From Parafilimonas sp. (GTDB lineage Bacteria; Bacteroidota; Bacteroidia; Chitinophagales; Chitinophagaceae): DNA of 13,213 bases. The stretch's first letter is position 1. Each line of letters opens with the position of its first letter. A program made the position numbers and the translations under genes. The DNA is taken from NCBI GenBank assembly GCA_023251275.1, contig JAHEZC010000015.1:1-13213 (forward strand), in the 5' to 3' direction. The notes beneath the pieces are model-generated. The model was not told the DNA's origin. It did no database searches and was given only the letters and a program-made list of their open reading frames with translations. This document shows positions 4,737 through 12,514 of the stretch, piece after piece.

Positions 4737-7400
4737 TCATTCCTCTTTTTCTTCATATCCGGTTTTTTCTATTTGTGCCGGTGGTAATTTTTCAGCCATC
4801 TGGCTAATGAGTTGCGCAATGATTGCGGTCCATCCTGTTTGATGGCTTGCGCCAAGACCATGACCTGTATCGCCATGAAAATATTCATAAAAGAGTAAAA
4901 TATTTTCATTGCCTGGCTGCCGGTAAAACCAATTATATGCTCCATGAAATCTGCGTTCACTTTTTTCATCCTTTTCAAATAAACTGATTATTCGCCTCGT
5001 GAGTTCATCGGCAACCTGGTTTAAATCTATAAATACTCCGGAACCTGTCGGGCATTCTATCGTAAGGCTGCTGTTATAAAATGTTCCGTATTTTTTTATG
5101 CTCTGGATAATGAGATAGTTGATAGGCATCCACACAGGACCCCGCCAGTTACTATTGCCTCCAAAAAAATCCGATGTACTGTCTCCGGGATCATATTGAA
5201 TGGTGTATTCAGTTCCATCAATATTTACCGAGTAAGGATGTTGCTCATGATATTTTGATAAAGCCCTGATGCCATTGTCAGACAGAAACTCGGTTTCGCT
5301 CAGTAATTTTTGCAGCAATGCAACAAGCCTTTCTTTCGGTATAAGGGATATTAAAATTTTATCTTCAGCCTTTTTATCTTCATTAGGCCAGAATTTTTTA
5401 TTTTTTAAACGATAGTTTTCAAACCATGAAATGCGTCTTTTGAAATCTTCAAGTTTCTCAAGCACTTTTTTTTCAATAACAGAAACTGCAAATAAAGAAG
5501 TCAGCCCCACAATGGATTGTATGCGCAACTGCAATGGCTTTGCACCTGATATACCCAGTATATCATAGTAGAATTTTTCATCATCATTCCACAAACCCAT
5601 TTCATTCAAGGCCTCAGCAATCAGAATAAAATGCTCAAAAAACTTGGTAGTGGTATCCTCGAATGCAATATCATGCATGGCAATTTCAATAGCCATGTCC
5701 ATGAGGTTAAGTGCATACATGCCCATCCAGCTTGTACCATCGGCCTGCTCCAGTTCCATTTCACTGTGCAACTGAATGCTGCGGTTAAACACGCCGATAT
5801 TATCCAGCCCGAGAAATCCTCCCTGGAAAATATTATTTCCATTCTCATCTTTACGATTGATCCACCAGGTGAAATTGATAATAAGCTTTTGAAAGATGCG
5901 CTTAAGAAAAGTGATATCTCCTTTGCCCGTATTGTTTTTTTCTATGTGATATGCCTGCATGGCTGCCCATGCATGTACAGGTGGATTTACATCACTGAAA
6001 TTCCACTCATAAGCAGGCAGTTGGCCATCTGGTTTCATGTACCATTCACGCATGATAAGCAAGAGCTGATGTTTTGCAAATACCGGATCAACCATTGCCA
6101 TAGCAATACAGTGAAAGCCCAGATCCCAGGCAGCGTACCAGGGATATTCCCATTTATCAGGCATGAGAATAATATCCTGGTTTTTGAGATGAAGCCATTC
6201 ATGATTGCGGCCTTTTTTTCTTTGTGCATACACCGCTGAGGTATCATCCCCGGCAGATATCCATCTCTCTACATCATAATGATAATATTGCTTGCTCCAC
6301 AGCAGTCCTGCCAAAGCCTGCCTTTGAATTTGCCTGAGTTCGTCGCTAATATTTTGCGGCAATATTTCTTCATAAAACTCATCAGCTTCCTGTTTACGCT
6401 GTCTGAAAATATTGTCAAAGCCTTTTACAAATGGTTCTTCAATCAGTTCATGCGACAATCTCAGATAAATAATTTTTGATGCGCCTCCTTTAATATGGTA
6501 TTTGTAAACGGGAGAAAATTTAGTGCCTGACTTTTTATTGCGAAGCAATTCAACATTTTGCTGATGAATGACAGCATCATGAAAGGCATCTTTTACAAAA
6601 GGAGTTTCATTAGGCTTGTCAAATAATTTTTCTGTATTCGATTCGTTTTCTGTAAAATACCGTTCATTTGATTTTTGATAATAGAGATAATAATGCCCTA
6701 ATCTTTCATGTATTGCTTTAACCGTACAATCATCTATTTCTTTAATCAAAGGTTTTTTATTAATGCCCCCATATTGCCAGCGGTTATAAAACCATAGTGT
6801 TGGCAAAACAGTTATTGGGGCTGTCGTCTTGCTGCGGTTAATAATTTCAATTTTAATTCCAATATCCTGCCTGGTGTATTTTGCATAAGTAATATATACG
6901 TCAAAATATTTATTTCCTTCAAAAATACCCGTATCAAGTAATTCGTACTCTGGTTCAAGCTTGGAACGCTTTTTATTTTCATCAACCAGTTTACTGTATG
7001 GAAATTCCTGTTGCGGATATTTATACAGCAATTGCATGTAATAATGGGTAGGGATATTATCAAGATAATAGTATAATTCTTTTACATCTTCACCATGGTT
7101 ACCTTCATAATTGCCAAGTCCGAATAAACGTTCTTTCAATATTTTATCTTTACCATTCCACAGGGCTACGCAAAAACAAAGGTTCTGAAAAAAATCCGAG
7201 ATACCGCCAAGTCCATCTTCACCCCAACGATAAACCTTGCTGTGTGAATGTTCGAATGGAAAATAATTCCATGCATCACTGTTTTCACTATAGTCTTCAC
7301 GTACCGTGCCCCATTGGCGTTCTGAGAGATAAGGGCCCCATTGCTCGAGTGGAATTTTTTTACCTGAGTTTACTTTAAGCCGTTGTTGTTCTGCTTTCAT
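4737..7400 (-). CDS. GH63-like (MGH1-type) glycoside hydrolase
   Basis: The 887-aa product belongs to the GH63-like glucosidase group, with an N-terminal beta-rich domain (about 1-330) and a C-terminal (alpha/alpha)6 barrel. Barrel motifs seen in order are KWEYPWYAAWDLGFH (the Asp in WDLGFH is the likely general acid), GQLPAYEWNFSDVNPPVHAW, NSNWRGPVWMPINYL, and near the C-terminus FYEYFHGDTGHGLGASHQTG, whose Glu is the likely general base. GH63 enzymes are inverting hydrolases of alpha-glucosides or related sugars; the real substrate is unknown. No signal peptide is visible, so the enzyme should be cytoplasmic. The ATG at 7400 is preferred over an upstream in-frame TTG (7436) because KAEQQRLKVNSG fits the usual start. 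TGA stop. It is convergent with the E1 gene, with 73 nt between them and no clear terminator. Confidence 0.8.
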   Translation of the reverse strand: MKAEQQRLKVNSGKKIPLEQWGPYLSERQWGTVREDYSENSDAWNYFPFEHSHSKVYRWGEDGLGGISDFFQNLCFCVALWNGKDKILKERLFGLGNYEGNHGEDVKELYYYLDNIPTHYYMQLLYKYPQQEFPYSKLVDENKKRSKLEPEYELLDTGIFEGNKYFDVYITYAKYTRQDIGIKIEIINRSKTTAPITVLPTLWFYNRWQYGGINKKPLIKEIDDCTVKAIHERLGHYYLYYQKSNERYFTENESNTEKLFDKPNETPFVKDAFHDAVIHQQNVELLRNKKSGTKFSPVYKYHIKGGASKIIYLRLSHELIEEPFVKGFDNIFRQRKQEADEFYEEILPQNISDELRQIQRQALAGLLWSKQYYHYDVERWISAGDDTSAVYAQRKKGRNHEWLHLKNQDIILMPDKWEYPWYAAWDLGFHCIAMAMVDPVFAKHQLLLIMREWYMKPDGQLPAYEWNFSDVNPPVHAWAAMQAYHIEKNNTGKGDITFLKRIFQKLIINFTWWINRKDENGNNIFQGGFLGLDNIGVFNRSIQLHSEMELEQADGTSWMGMYALNLMDMAIEIAMHDIAFEDTTTKFFEHFILIAEALNEMGLWNDDEKFYYDILGISGAKPLQLRIQSIVGLTSLFAVSVIEKKVLEKLEDFKRRISWFENYRLKNKKFWPNEDKKAEDKILISLIPKERLVALLQKLLSETEFLSDNGIRALSKYHEQHPYSVNIDGTEYTIQYDPGDSTSDFFGGNSNWRGPVWMPINYLIIQSIKKYGTFYNSSLTIECPTGSGVFIDLNQVADELTRRIISLFEKDEKSERRFHGAYNWFYRQPGNENILLFYEYFHGDTGHGLGASHQTGWTAIIAQLISQMAEKLPPAQIEKTGYEEKEE

Positions 7401-7558
7401 ATAGGTTTGATTTTTCTGCAAAATGAAAAATATCAAACATGAAAAATTATTTCAAGGGCAGAACAATCACCTGAATTAAAAATATAAATGTAAGGAAATT
7501 GAGTTATGCGGCGTACACGGCGCTGAAATAATACATATACTTCAGGGTACAAAACCTT

Positions 7559-7590
7559 TTTGGCACGTTTTATGGGCTTTGTTTTGTTTG
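7559..7590 (+). promoter_or_regulatory. Weak candidate promoter of the DUF1328-type gene
   Basis: TTTG (7559-7562), a 20-nt spacer and TTTGTTTG (7583-7590; one mismatch from TAnnTTTG) lie about 30 nt upstream of the ATG. The T-rich context makes chance matches likely, so this is a weak call. Confidence 0.3.
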
Positions 7591-7619
7591 TTGATTTCTC
7601 AGATTAAAATTAAAAACTC

Positions 7620-7796
7620 ATGTTACGCTGGACAGTTATGTTTCTGACTATCGCGATTATAGCGGCTGTATTTGGTTTTGCAGGGATTGCAGAAGGAGCA
7701 GCGGGCATTGCAAAAATTATATTCTTCATTTTTTTTGCACTTTTCCTGGTGACTTTAATTCCTGGTAAAAGCAGCAGTCAAAACCAGGATATTTGA
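7620..7796 (+). CDS. DUF1328 (UPF0391, YtjA-like) small membrane protein
   Basis: This 58-aa protein begins [20 protein letters not shown] and continues [22 protein letters not shown], matching the DUF1328 family signature (MLRW..., [16 protein letters not shown], then a second hydrophobic helix). It has two membrane helices, about residues 5-22 and 29-47, and a short hydrophilic tail KSSSQNQDI. It is too short for normal ORF cut-offs but has a clean ATG start and a TGA stop. Members are common inner-membrane proteins, often linked to stress responses; their molecular role is unknown. It stands alone between two minus-strand genes, divergent from the GH63 gene and convergent with manC. No clear terminator was seen in the 58 nt between its stop and the manC stop. 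Confidence 0.9.
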   Translation: MLRWTVMFLTIAIIAAVFGFAGIAEGAAGIAKIIFFIFFALFLVTLIPGKSSSQNQDI

Positions 7797-7854
7797 TAGT
7801 ATGTGCCTGTATGAATTTTAATATACTGCAAGAATTTTTTAAGTAAAATTTTTC

Positions 7855-8940
7855 TCAAAGAAATTCATCGCCTATATTTCTTTTTACTTCTGCAACATAT
7901 TCTTTTATCTGTTGTTCTTTTTCCTTTTTGCAGATCAGCAAAACGTTTTCAGTATCAACAAGAATAAAATCATCGAGCCCCTGCAATACCAACAGTTTAT
8001 CCTGCGGCGCAGACACCATACACCTCGTTGCATCAATCACCATTACATTATTACCTGCAACTGCATTACCGAGATAATCTTTTTCAAGACTATCATAGGC
8101 ACTATTCCATGTACCAAGATCACTCCATCCGAAAGAAGAGGGAATTACATACACGTTGTTCGCTTTTTCCATGATGGCATAATCAATAGAAATATTTGTG
8201 CATAGCGGATAGATCCGGTTCAAAGCATTTTGTTCTTCCGGTGTATTGAAATTATCTTTTTCTGCTGCAAAAACTTCATACATTTCAGACTGATAAGTTT
8301 CAAAAGCCTTGATAATATTTTTAACCTGCCAGATAAATATACCCGCATTCCATAAAAAATCCCCGCTTGCCAAAAATGTTTTGGCCAGTTCAAGGTTTGG
8401 TTTTTCGGTAAATGTTCTCACTTTAAAAATATTATCTGCCACAGCCAGTGTTTCGTATTGAATATAACCATAACCTGTATTGGGATAAGTTGGTTGAATG
8501 CCCAATGTTACAAATGCTTTCATGTGTTTCACAAACTCGAGTGCCCGCAGTGAAACGTTTTTAAAAGTTTCTGTATCCAATACCAGGTGATCGCTGGGTG
8601 CAACAAGCAGGCATGCTTCAGTATCTTTCTCTGCCAGCTTAAAAGAAATATATGCTACACACGGAGCTGTATTTTTACGGCTCGGTTCTGCGAGTATATT
8701 TTCGTGGCGTATATCTTTTAGTTGTTCCTTTACAATATGCACATACTCCTGAGATGTAATAATAAAAATATTTTCGGGCGGTATAAAAGATGCATACCGT
8801 TCAAATGTAGCCTGAATAAGTGTTTTGCCCGTATTTAAAATATCGAGAAACTGTTTGGGAAAGGCCGCCCTGCTTTTGGGCCAGAATCTTGTACCCAATC
8901 CGCCTGCCAGTATTGCTACATAATAATGATGATTGTTCAT
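7855..8940 (-). CDS. manC: Mannose-1-phosphate guanylyltransferase
   Basis: The 361-aa enzyme makes GDP-mannose from GTP and mannose-1-phosphate, a cytoplasmic precursor step for surface glycans. The nucleotidyltransferase signature LAGGLGTRFWPKSRAAFPKQ lies at residues 11-30 (G-G-x-G-T-R...P-K). It is followed by EPSRKNTAPC, APSDHLV, the sugar-binding FTEKPN and GDFLWNAGIF, and FGWSDLGTW. The C-terminal 75 residues look like the short beta-helix tail. The length fits the monofunctional form, without the phosphomannose isomerase domain of longer ManC/AlgA proteins. ATG start; TGA stop. It lies 55 nt downstream of kdsD on the same strand, so the two are probably co-transcribed. Confidence 0.92.
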   Translation of the reverse strand: MNNHHYYVAILAGGLGTRFWPKSRAAFPKQFLDILNTGKTLIQATFERYASFIPPENIFIITSQEYVHIVKEQLKDIRHENILAEPSRKNTAPCVAYISFKLAEKDTEACLLVAPSDHLVLDTETFKNVSLRALEFVKHMKAFVTLGIQPTYPNTGYGYIQYETLAVADNIFKVRTFTEKPNLELAKTFLASGDFLWNAGIFIWQVKNIIKAFETYQSEMYEVFAAEKDNFNTPEEQNALNRIYPLCTNISIDYAIMEKANNVYVIPSSFGWSDLGTWNSAYDSLEKDYLGNAVAGNNVMVIDATRCMVSAPQDKLLVLQGLDDFILVDTENVLLICKKEKEQQIKEYVAEVKRNIGDEFL

Positions 8941-8995
8941 TCAAAAAATTTGGCTGAAAATAAAATGGTAAACATATTGATAAAATGCCGAACAA

Positions 8996-9961
8996 TTAAA
9001 TTATCCCTTCTTTTATCAAATCGTGCAAATGTAAAATGCCCATGTATTTCCCGGAAGTTTCGGTGACGAGTAACTGGCTTATATCAAATTTCTTCAGCAA
9101 CTCAAGCGCTTCTGCAGCGAGCATGTCGGCCTGTACAGATTTTGGATTCGCCGATAAAACATCGGACGCTGTAATATTCCGTAAATCATGAGTTTTCTCA
9201 AGCAGCCTTCTGATGTCTCCATCTGTGATGATTCCAATAACTGAATTATCATCATCAACTACTGCAGTTGCACCCAACCTGCCTTTGGTAATTTCAATTA
9301 TTGCATCCTTTAGCAATGATGTATGAAAAACTTTCGGTTTTGCATTCAGCTTATAGATATCTTCCACCCGCAAATAGAGGCGTTTGCCAAGATTACCACC
9401 AGGATGATATTTTGCAAAGTCATGGCCGGTGAATCCGCTGAGCTCCATTAAGCAGACAGCCAGCGCATCTCCCATTACCATCTGCGCAGTAGTGCTGCTG
9501 GTAGGTGCAAGATTATTCGGACATGCTTCTTGTTTTACAGTAGTATTTAAAACAATGTGTGATTGCAGGGCAAGATAAGAATTTACATTTCCTACTATAC
9601 TTATTAAAGTATTGCCAAAGCTTTTAATAAGCGGCGCTAAAACTTTTACTTCAGGGCTGTCACCGCTTTTGCTGATGATGATAACTATATCATCTTGCTG
9701 CACCATGCCTAAGTCTCCGTGAATGGCATCTGTGGCATGCATAAAAAGAGAAGGCGTTCCCGTGGAATTAAGTGTTGCAACAATTTTTTGTCCTACAATT
9801 GCGCTTTTGCCGATGCCGGTTATGACTACCCTTCCTTTTGACCGGTGAATTGTTTTTACTGCATCTTCAAACCCATTATCAATAAATGATTGCAGGCCCT
9901 CTACAGATTCTGTTTCCATTTCTATAGTTCTGAGAGCGATTGCTTTTATATCTTTATTCAT
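8996..9961 (-). CDS. kdsD: Arabinose-5-phosphate isomerase (KpsF/GutQ family)
   Basis: The 321-aa enzyme interconverts ribulose-5-phosphate and arabinose-5-phosphate, the first step to Kdo for the lipopolysaccharide core. An N-terminal SIS sugar-isomerase domain (about 30-165) shows GRVVITGIGKSAIVGQKI, HATDAIHGDLGM, the phosphate-binding ISKSGDSPEV and LAPTSSTTAQMVMGDALAV. HDFAKYHPGGNLGKRL then leads to two CBS domains (about 205-320), including GIITDGDIRRLL. The ATG at 9961 is preferred over the in-frame TTG at 9988, because KdsD proteins start close to this point and a -7 box lies just upstream. First gene of a likely kdsD-manC operon, divergent from recQ. Confidence 0.92.
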   Translation of the reverse strand: MNKDIKAIALRTIEMETESVEGLQSFIDNGFEDAVKTIHRSKGRVVITGIGKSAIVGQKIVATLNSTGTPSLFMHATDAIHGDLGMVQQDDIVIIISKSGDSPEVKVLAPLIKSFGNTLISIVGNVNSYLALQSHIVLNTTVKQEACPNNLAPTSSTTAQMVMGDALAVCLMELSGFTGHDFAKYHPGGNLGKRLYLRVEDIYKLNAKPKVFHTSLLKDAIIEITKGRLGATAVVDDDNSVIGIITDGDIRRLLEKTHDLRNITASDVLSANPKSVQADMLAAEALELLKKFDISQLLVTETSGKYMGILHLHDLIKEGII

Positions 9962-9966
9962 CTGCA

Positions 9967-9974
9967 CAAAGGTA
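9967..9974 (-). promoter_or_regulatory. Perfect -7 box next to the kdsD start (possible leaderless mRNA)
   Basis: On the minus strand TACCTTTG (9974-9967) matches TAnnTTTG exactly and ends 5 nt before the kdsD ATG. It is the same octamer as upstream of lpxD. No TTTG lies at 19-20 nt; the nearest is at 11 nt. If used, transcription would start at or next to the ATG. Confidence 0.35.
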
Positions 9975-10041
9975 AACTTTAACAACAAAGTGACTATTAA
10001 TTGAACAGGGTGACAGTAAATTTTGTTAACTTTAAGGGATT

Positions 10042-10059
10042 CGGTTTTTCGTAAAACCG
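10042..10059. repeat. Perfect hairpin between divergent kdsD and recQ
   Basis: CGGTTTT, a TCGT loop and AAAACCG form a 7-bp inverted repeat. It sits between divergent starts, 81 nt from kdsD and 136 nt from recQ, with no T-tract. It may be an operator or a leader hairpin. The rest of the 233-nt divergent spacer holds a repeated TTTCCGG (10084-10090 and 10118-10124) and no clear recQ promoter. Confidence 0.35.
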
Positions 10060-10194
10060 CTGATTAGTTACCGACTTTACACAATTTCCGGGTTTAGCAA
10101 TAAAAATTTATTAAAGTTTCCGGAATAAAGTTGTATCTTATATTTTTATTTTGATATACGTTAAAAGGTGAGGAAAGGAAACGTTTTTTGAACC

Positions 10195-11445
10195 ATGGCA
10201 ACAACTATTAAAAAAACATCTGCTGCAAAAGTCAGGGCTGTACCACTCCAGAAAAATGCTTCGAAGAAAGAAAATACGAAGCCTGTAAACGGCAGGAAAT
10301 ACGATTACAACATTCACGATGCTTTGCATCAGCACTTTGGCTTTGAGCAATTCAAAGAAGGTCAGGAAGAAGCTATTCACAGCCTGCTCGCCTGCAATGA
10401 TACATTTGTTATAATGCCAACCGGTGGCGGTAAAAGCTTATGTTACCAGTTGCCTGCAATGATATTAGAGGGCTGCGCTATTATTGTGAGTCCTCTTATC
10501 GCATTGATGAAAAACCAGGTTGACCTTGTGAGAAGCTATAGTGAGAAAGATGATGTAGCGCATTTTCTAAACTCCTCTCTTAACAAGGGGCAGATAAAAG
10601 AAGTAAAAGATGACTTAACCAGGGGTAAAACAAAATTGCTGTATGTGGCTCCTGAAACATTAACCAAACCGGAAAACCTCGAATTTTTCAGTGACCTGAA
10701 AATTTCTTTTTTTGCGGTAGATGAAGCGCATTGTATTTCTGAATGGGGGCATGATTTCCGTCCTGAATATAGAAGGCTTCGTGAGATGATGAACCAGATA
10801 AACCCGGATCTTTCTGTCGTAGCCCTTACGGCAACAGCCACTCCCAAGGTGCAAAGTGACATTGTAAAAAATCTCGATTTACGCAATCCGAATATTTTTA
10901 TTTCATCGTTCAACCGTTCGAATCTGTATTATGAAATTCAGCCAAAGATTAAAAAAGAGCAGACCGTAAAAAGCATAGTGCGCTTTATTTCTCAAAACAT
11001 GGGCAAAAGCGGGATCATTTATACACTTAACCGTAAAACAACAGAAGAACTGGCCGAATTGCTTGTAGCGAATAATATTAAGGCCGTAGCTTATCATGCA
11101 GGACTTGATTCAAAATTAAGAGCAGAAAGGCAGGACATGTTTTTGAATGAAGATGTGCAGGTGATCGTTGCGACTATTGCTTTTGGAATGGGGATTGACA
11201 AACCGGATATCCGGTTCGTGATTCATTTCAACATACCCAAATCCATTGAAAATTATTACCAGGAAACAGGCCGTGCAGGAAGAGACGGACTGGAAGGGAA
11301 ATGCCTGCTATACTATTCACACAAAGATGTGGCCAAGCTGGAACATTTAATGCCGAAAGTTCTGTCTGCCGGCGTAAAATACTGTTGCATTATTTTGGCG
11401 AACATTGGGAAGAAACGTATTGCGGCAATTGCGATAACTGCTTAA
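10195..11445 (+). CDS. recQ: RecQ helicase core fragment
   Basis: The 416-aa frame holds the whole motor: GQEEAI (motif 0), Walker A MPTGGGKS (74-81), DEAH (176-179), ALTATAT (motif III) and the second lobe with [20 protein letters not shown]. The arginine-finger motif [10 protein letters not shown] lies at about 356-365. The last 30 residues or so (after EHLM) are out of frame and lack the zinc cysteines. ATG in a CCATGG context. If made, it would be a helicase without zinc, RQC and HRDC modules, probably unstable. Confidence 0.85.
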   Translation: MATTIKKTSAAKVRAVPLQKNASKKENTKPVNGRKYDYNIHDALHQHFGFEQFKEGQEEAIHSLLACNDTFVIMPTGGGKSLCYQLPAMILEGCAIIVSPLIALMKNQVDLVRSYSEKDDVAHFLNSSLNKGQIKEVKDDLTRGKTKLLYVAPETLTKPENLEFFSDLKISFFAVDEAHCISEWGHDFRPEYRRLREMMNQINPDLSVVALTATATPKVQSDIVKNLDLRNPNIFISSFNRSNLYYEIQPKIKKEQTVKSIVRFISQNMGKSGIIYTLNRKTTEELAELLVANNIKAVAYHAGLDSKLRAERQDMFLNEDVQVIVATIAFGMGIDKPDIRFVIHFNIPKSIENYYQETGRAGRDGLEGKCLLYYSHKDVAKLEHLMPKVLSAGVKYCCIILANIGKKRIAAIAITA

Positions 11446-12434
11446 ATCCCAAAGAAAAAATAGAAGCAAAAGATGATGCAGTAAAAGTGCTGAAAGTGGT
11501 AAGGGCTATGGATGAAAGGTTTCCGATAGAATATACCGTAAACATTTTGCTCGGGAAAGCCACTCCCCAGGTTACTATGTATCGCCATGAAAAGCTTGGA
11601 GTGTTTGGTATCGGAAAAGATAAGGACGATCATTTCTGGAACAGTCTTATTCGGCAGTTGTTACTTGAAAATATTTTAAGAAAAGATATTGAGGAATACG
11701 GCCTGCTGAAGCTGACTGAAAAAGGAGAGAAGTTTTTGAAAAAACCGGTCTCTTTCACAATCGCTTTGAATAATGTGTTTGCAGATGCCAATGAAGAAGA
11801 TGATGATGAAAATGAGAGCGGTTCTTCCGCCGGTGCAGCGGCTGATGAAAAATTATTTGAAATGCTGAAAGCCCTTCGCCACAATGAAGCAAAGAAAAAG
11901 GCATTGCCACCTTTTGTAATTTTTCTCGAAAGTTCTCTCCAGGATATGGCAACTATGTATCCCACTACCATGCAGGAACTCGAAAAATGCCAGGGTGTAA
12001 GCAAGGGAAAAGCACTGCGGTATGGCAGGCCATTCATTGAGCTGATCGCAAGGTATGTGGAGGAAAATGATATAGAAAAACCTGATGATTTTGTGATGAA
12101 GAGTGTCGCCAATAAAAGCAGCAACAAAATTTATATCATACAAAATGTAGATAAAAAAATTCCGTTGGAAACTATTGCCCGCAATAAGGATATGCGTATT
12201 GATAACCTGCTCGAGGAAATGGAAACCATTGTTGCGAGCGGCACAAAGCTAAACCTGAACTATGCCATTAATGATATGCTTGATGAAGATGAACAGGAAG
12301 AAATAATAGATTATTTTAAAAGCTGCGAAACTTCTTCACTTGAGGTTGCCCAGGAAGAGCTTGCCGGCAGCGGATTTGACTGGGAGCAACTAAAGATTAT
12401 GCGTATTAAGTTTTTGAGTGAATACGGTAACTAA
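11301..12434 (+). CDS. recQ: RecQ C-terminal fragment (zinc, RQC, HRDC)
   Basis: The true sequence begins near 11349; the ATG at 11301 and the next 15 residues are out-of-frame noise. Four zinc cysteines are present: one in CRRK (11367) and three in CGNCDNC (11421, 11430, 11439). RQC winged helix is about residues 55-150, an acidic-serine linker about 162-179, and HRDC about 181-255 ([16 protein letters not shown] ... [19 protein letters not shown]). The Bacteroidota C-terminal extension ends SEYGN. No start signal for separate translation was seen. Confidence 0.8.
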   Translation: MPAILFTQRCGQAGTFNAESSVCRRKILLHYFGEHWEETYCGNCDNCLNPKEKIEAKDDAVKVLKVVRAMDERFPIEYTVNILLGKATPQVTMYRHEKLGVFGIGKDKDDHFWNSLIRQLLLENILRKDIEEYGLLKLTEKGEKFLKKPVSFTIALNNVFADANEEDDDENESGSSAGAAADEKLFEMLKALRHNEAKKKALPPFVIFLESSLQDMATMYPTTMQELEKCQGVSKGKALRYGRPFIELIARYVEENDIEKPDDFVMKSVANKSSNKIYIIQNVDKKIPLETIARNKDMRIDNLLEEMETIVASGTKLNLNYAINDMLDEDEQEEIIDYFKSCETSSLEVAQEELAGSGFDWEQLKIMRIKFLSEYGN

Positions 12435-12468
12435 AGATATTACGGAAATTACCTGGTATCAAATTTTG

Positions 12469-12503
12469 TTTGAATTGCTTTATAAGGGCAATCAAAATTT
12501 TTT
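12469..12503 (+). terminator. Rho-independent terminator downstream of recQ
   Basis: TTTG-A-ATTGC (12469-12478) pairs with GCAAT-CAAA (12488-12496): 9 bp with one bulged A and a 9-nt loop. It is followed by A and six T (12498-12503). It lies 34 nt after the recQ stop and next to the end of the convergent alanine dehydrogenase gene. Confidence 0.65.
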
Positions 12504-12514
12504 CAATATGATAC

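Larger units (their letters stand above)
10195..12434 (+). pseudogene. recQ: recQ, disrupted by an internal deletion/frameshift
   Basis: Together the two overlapping frames encode a Bacteroidota-type RecQ ATP-dependent 3'-5' DNA helicase used in recombination and repair. Order: Lys-rich N-terminal extension of about 40 residues, two RecA-like domains, zinc-binding domain, RQC winged helix, HRDC domain and a C-terminal extension. The frame changes near 11350. Upstream it reads DVAKLEHLM in one frame; downstream it reads [17 protein letters not shown] in the other. In homologs about 20 residues lie between these two segments, so sequence is missing as well as shifted. The frame change fits a single deletion of 3n+1 nt, roughly 60-70 nt. 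Without it the protein would be about 750 residues or slightly longer. All motifs elsewhere are intact, so the break is recent or is an assembly artefact. Confidence 0.85.

Noticed and set aside
5631..6239. 202-codon plus-strand open frame inside the GH63-like gene
   Set aside because: It lies fully antisense to a well-supported gene and its translation resembles no family; it is a by-product of codon usage on the other strand.
7401..7436. Upstream TTG start of the GH63-like gene (12 extra residues)
   Set aside because: TTG starts are rare in this group and the extra residues are not like the family; the ATG at 7400 fits better.
7561..7577. Sigma-54 promoter (TGGCACG) upstream of the DUF1328-type gene
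   Set aside because: The -24 half is perfect, but the -12 half at the required spacing reads ATGG instead of TTGC; the GC is two bases off.
9962..9988. Upstream TTG start of kdsD (9 extra residues)
   Set aside because: The extension overlaps the -7 box and the ATG at 9961 gives the usual N-terminus.
11340..11445. Programmed -1 ribosomal frameshift in recQ
   Set aside because: There is no slippery heptamer of the X-XXY-YYZ type at the junction, and about 20 expected residues are missing, which slippage cannot explain.
11630..12127. 165-codon antisense open frame in recQ
   Set aside because: It is antisense to the HRDC region, with a low-complexity Ser/Leu/Phe translation produced by the complementary strand.
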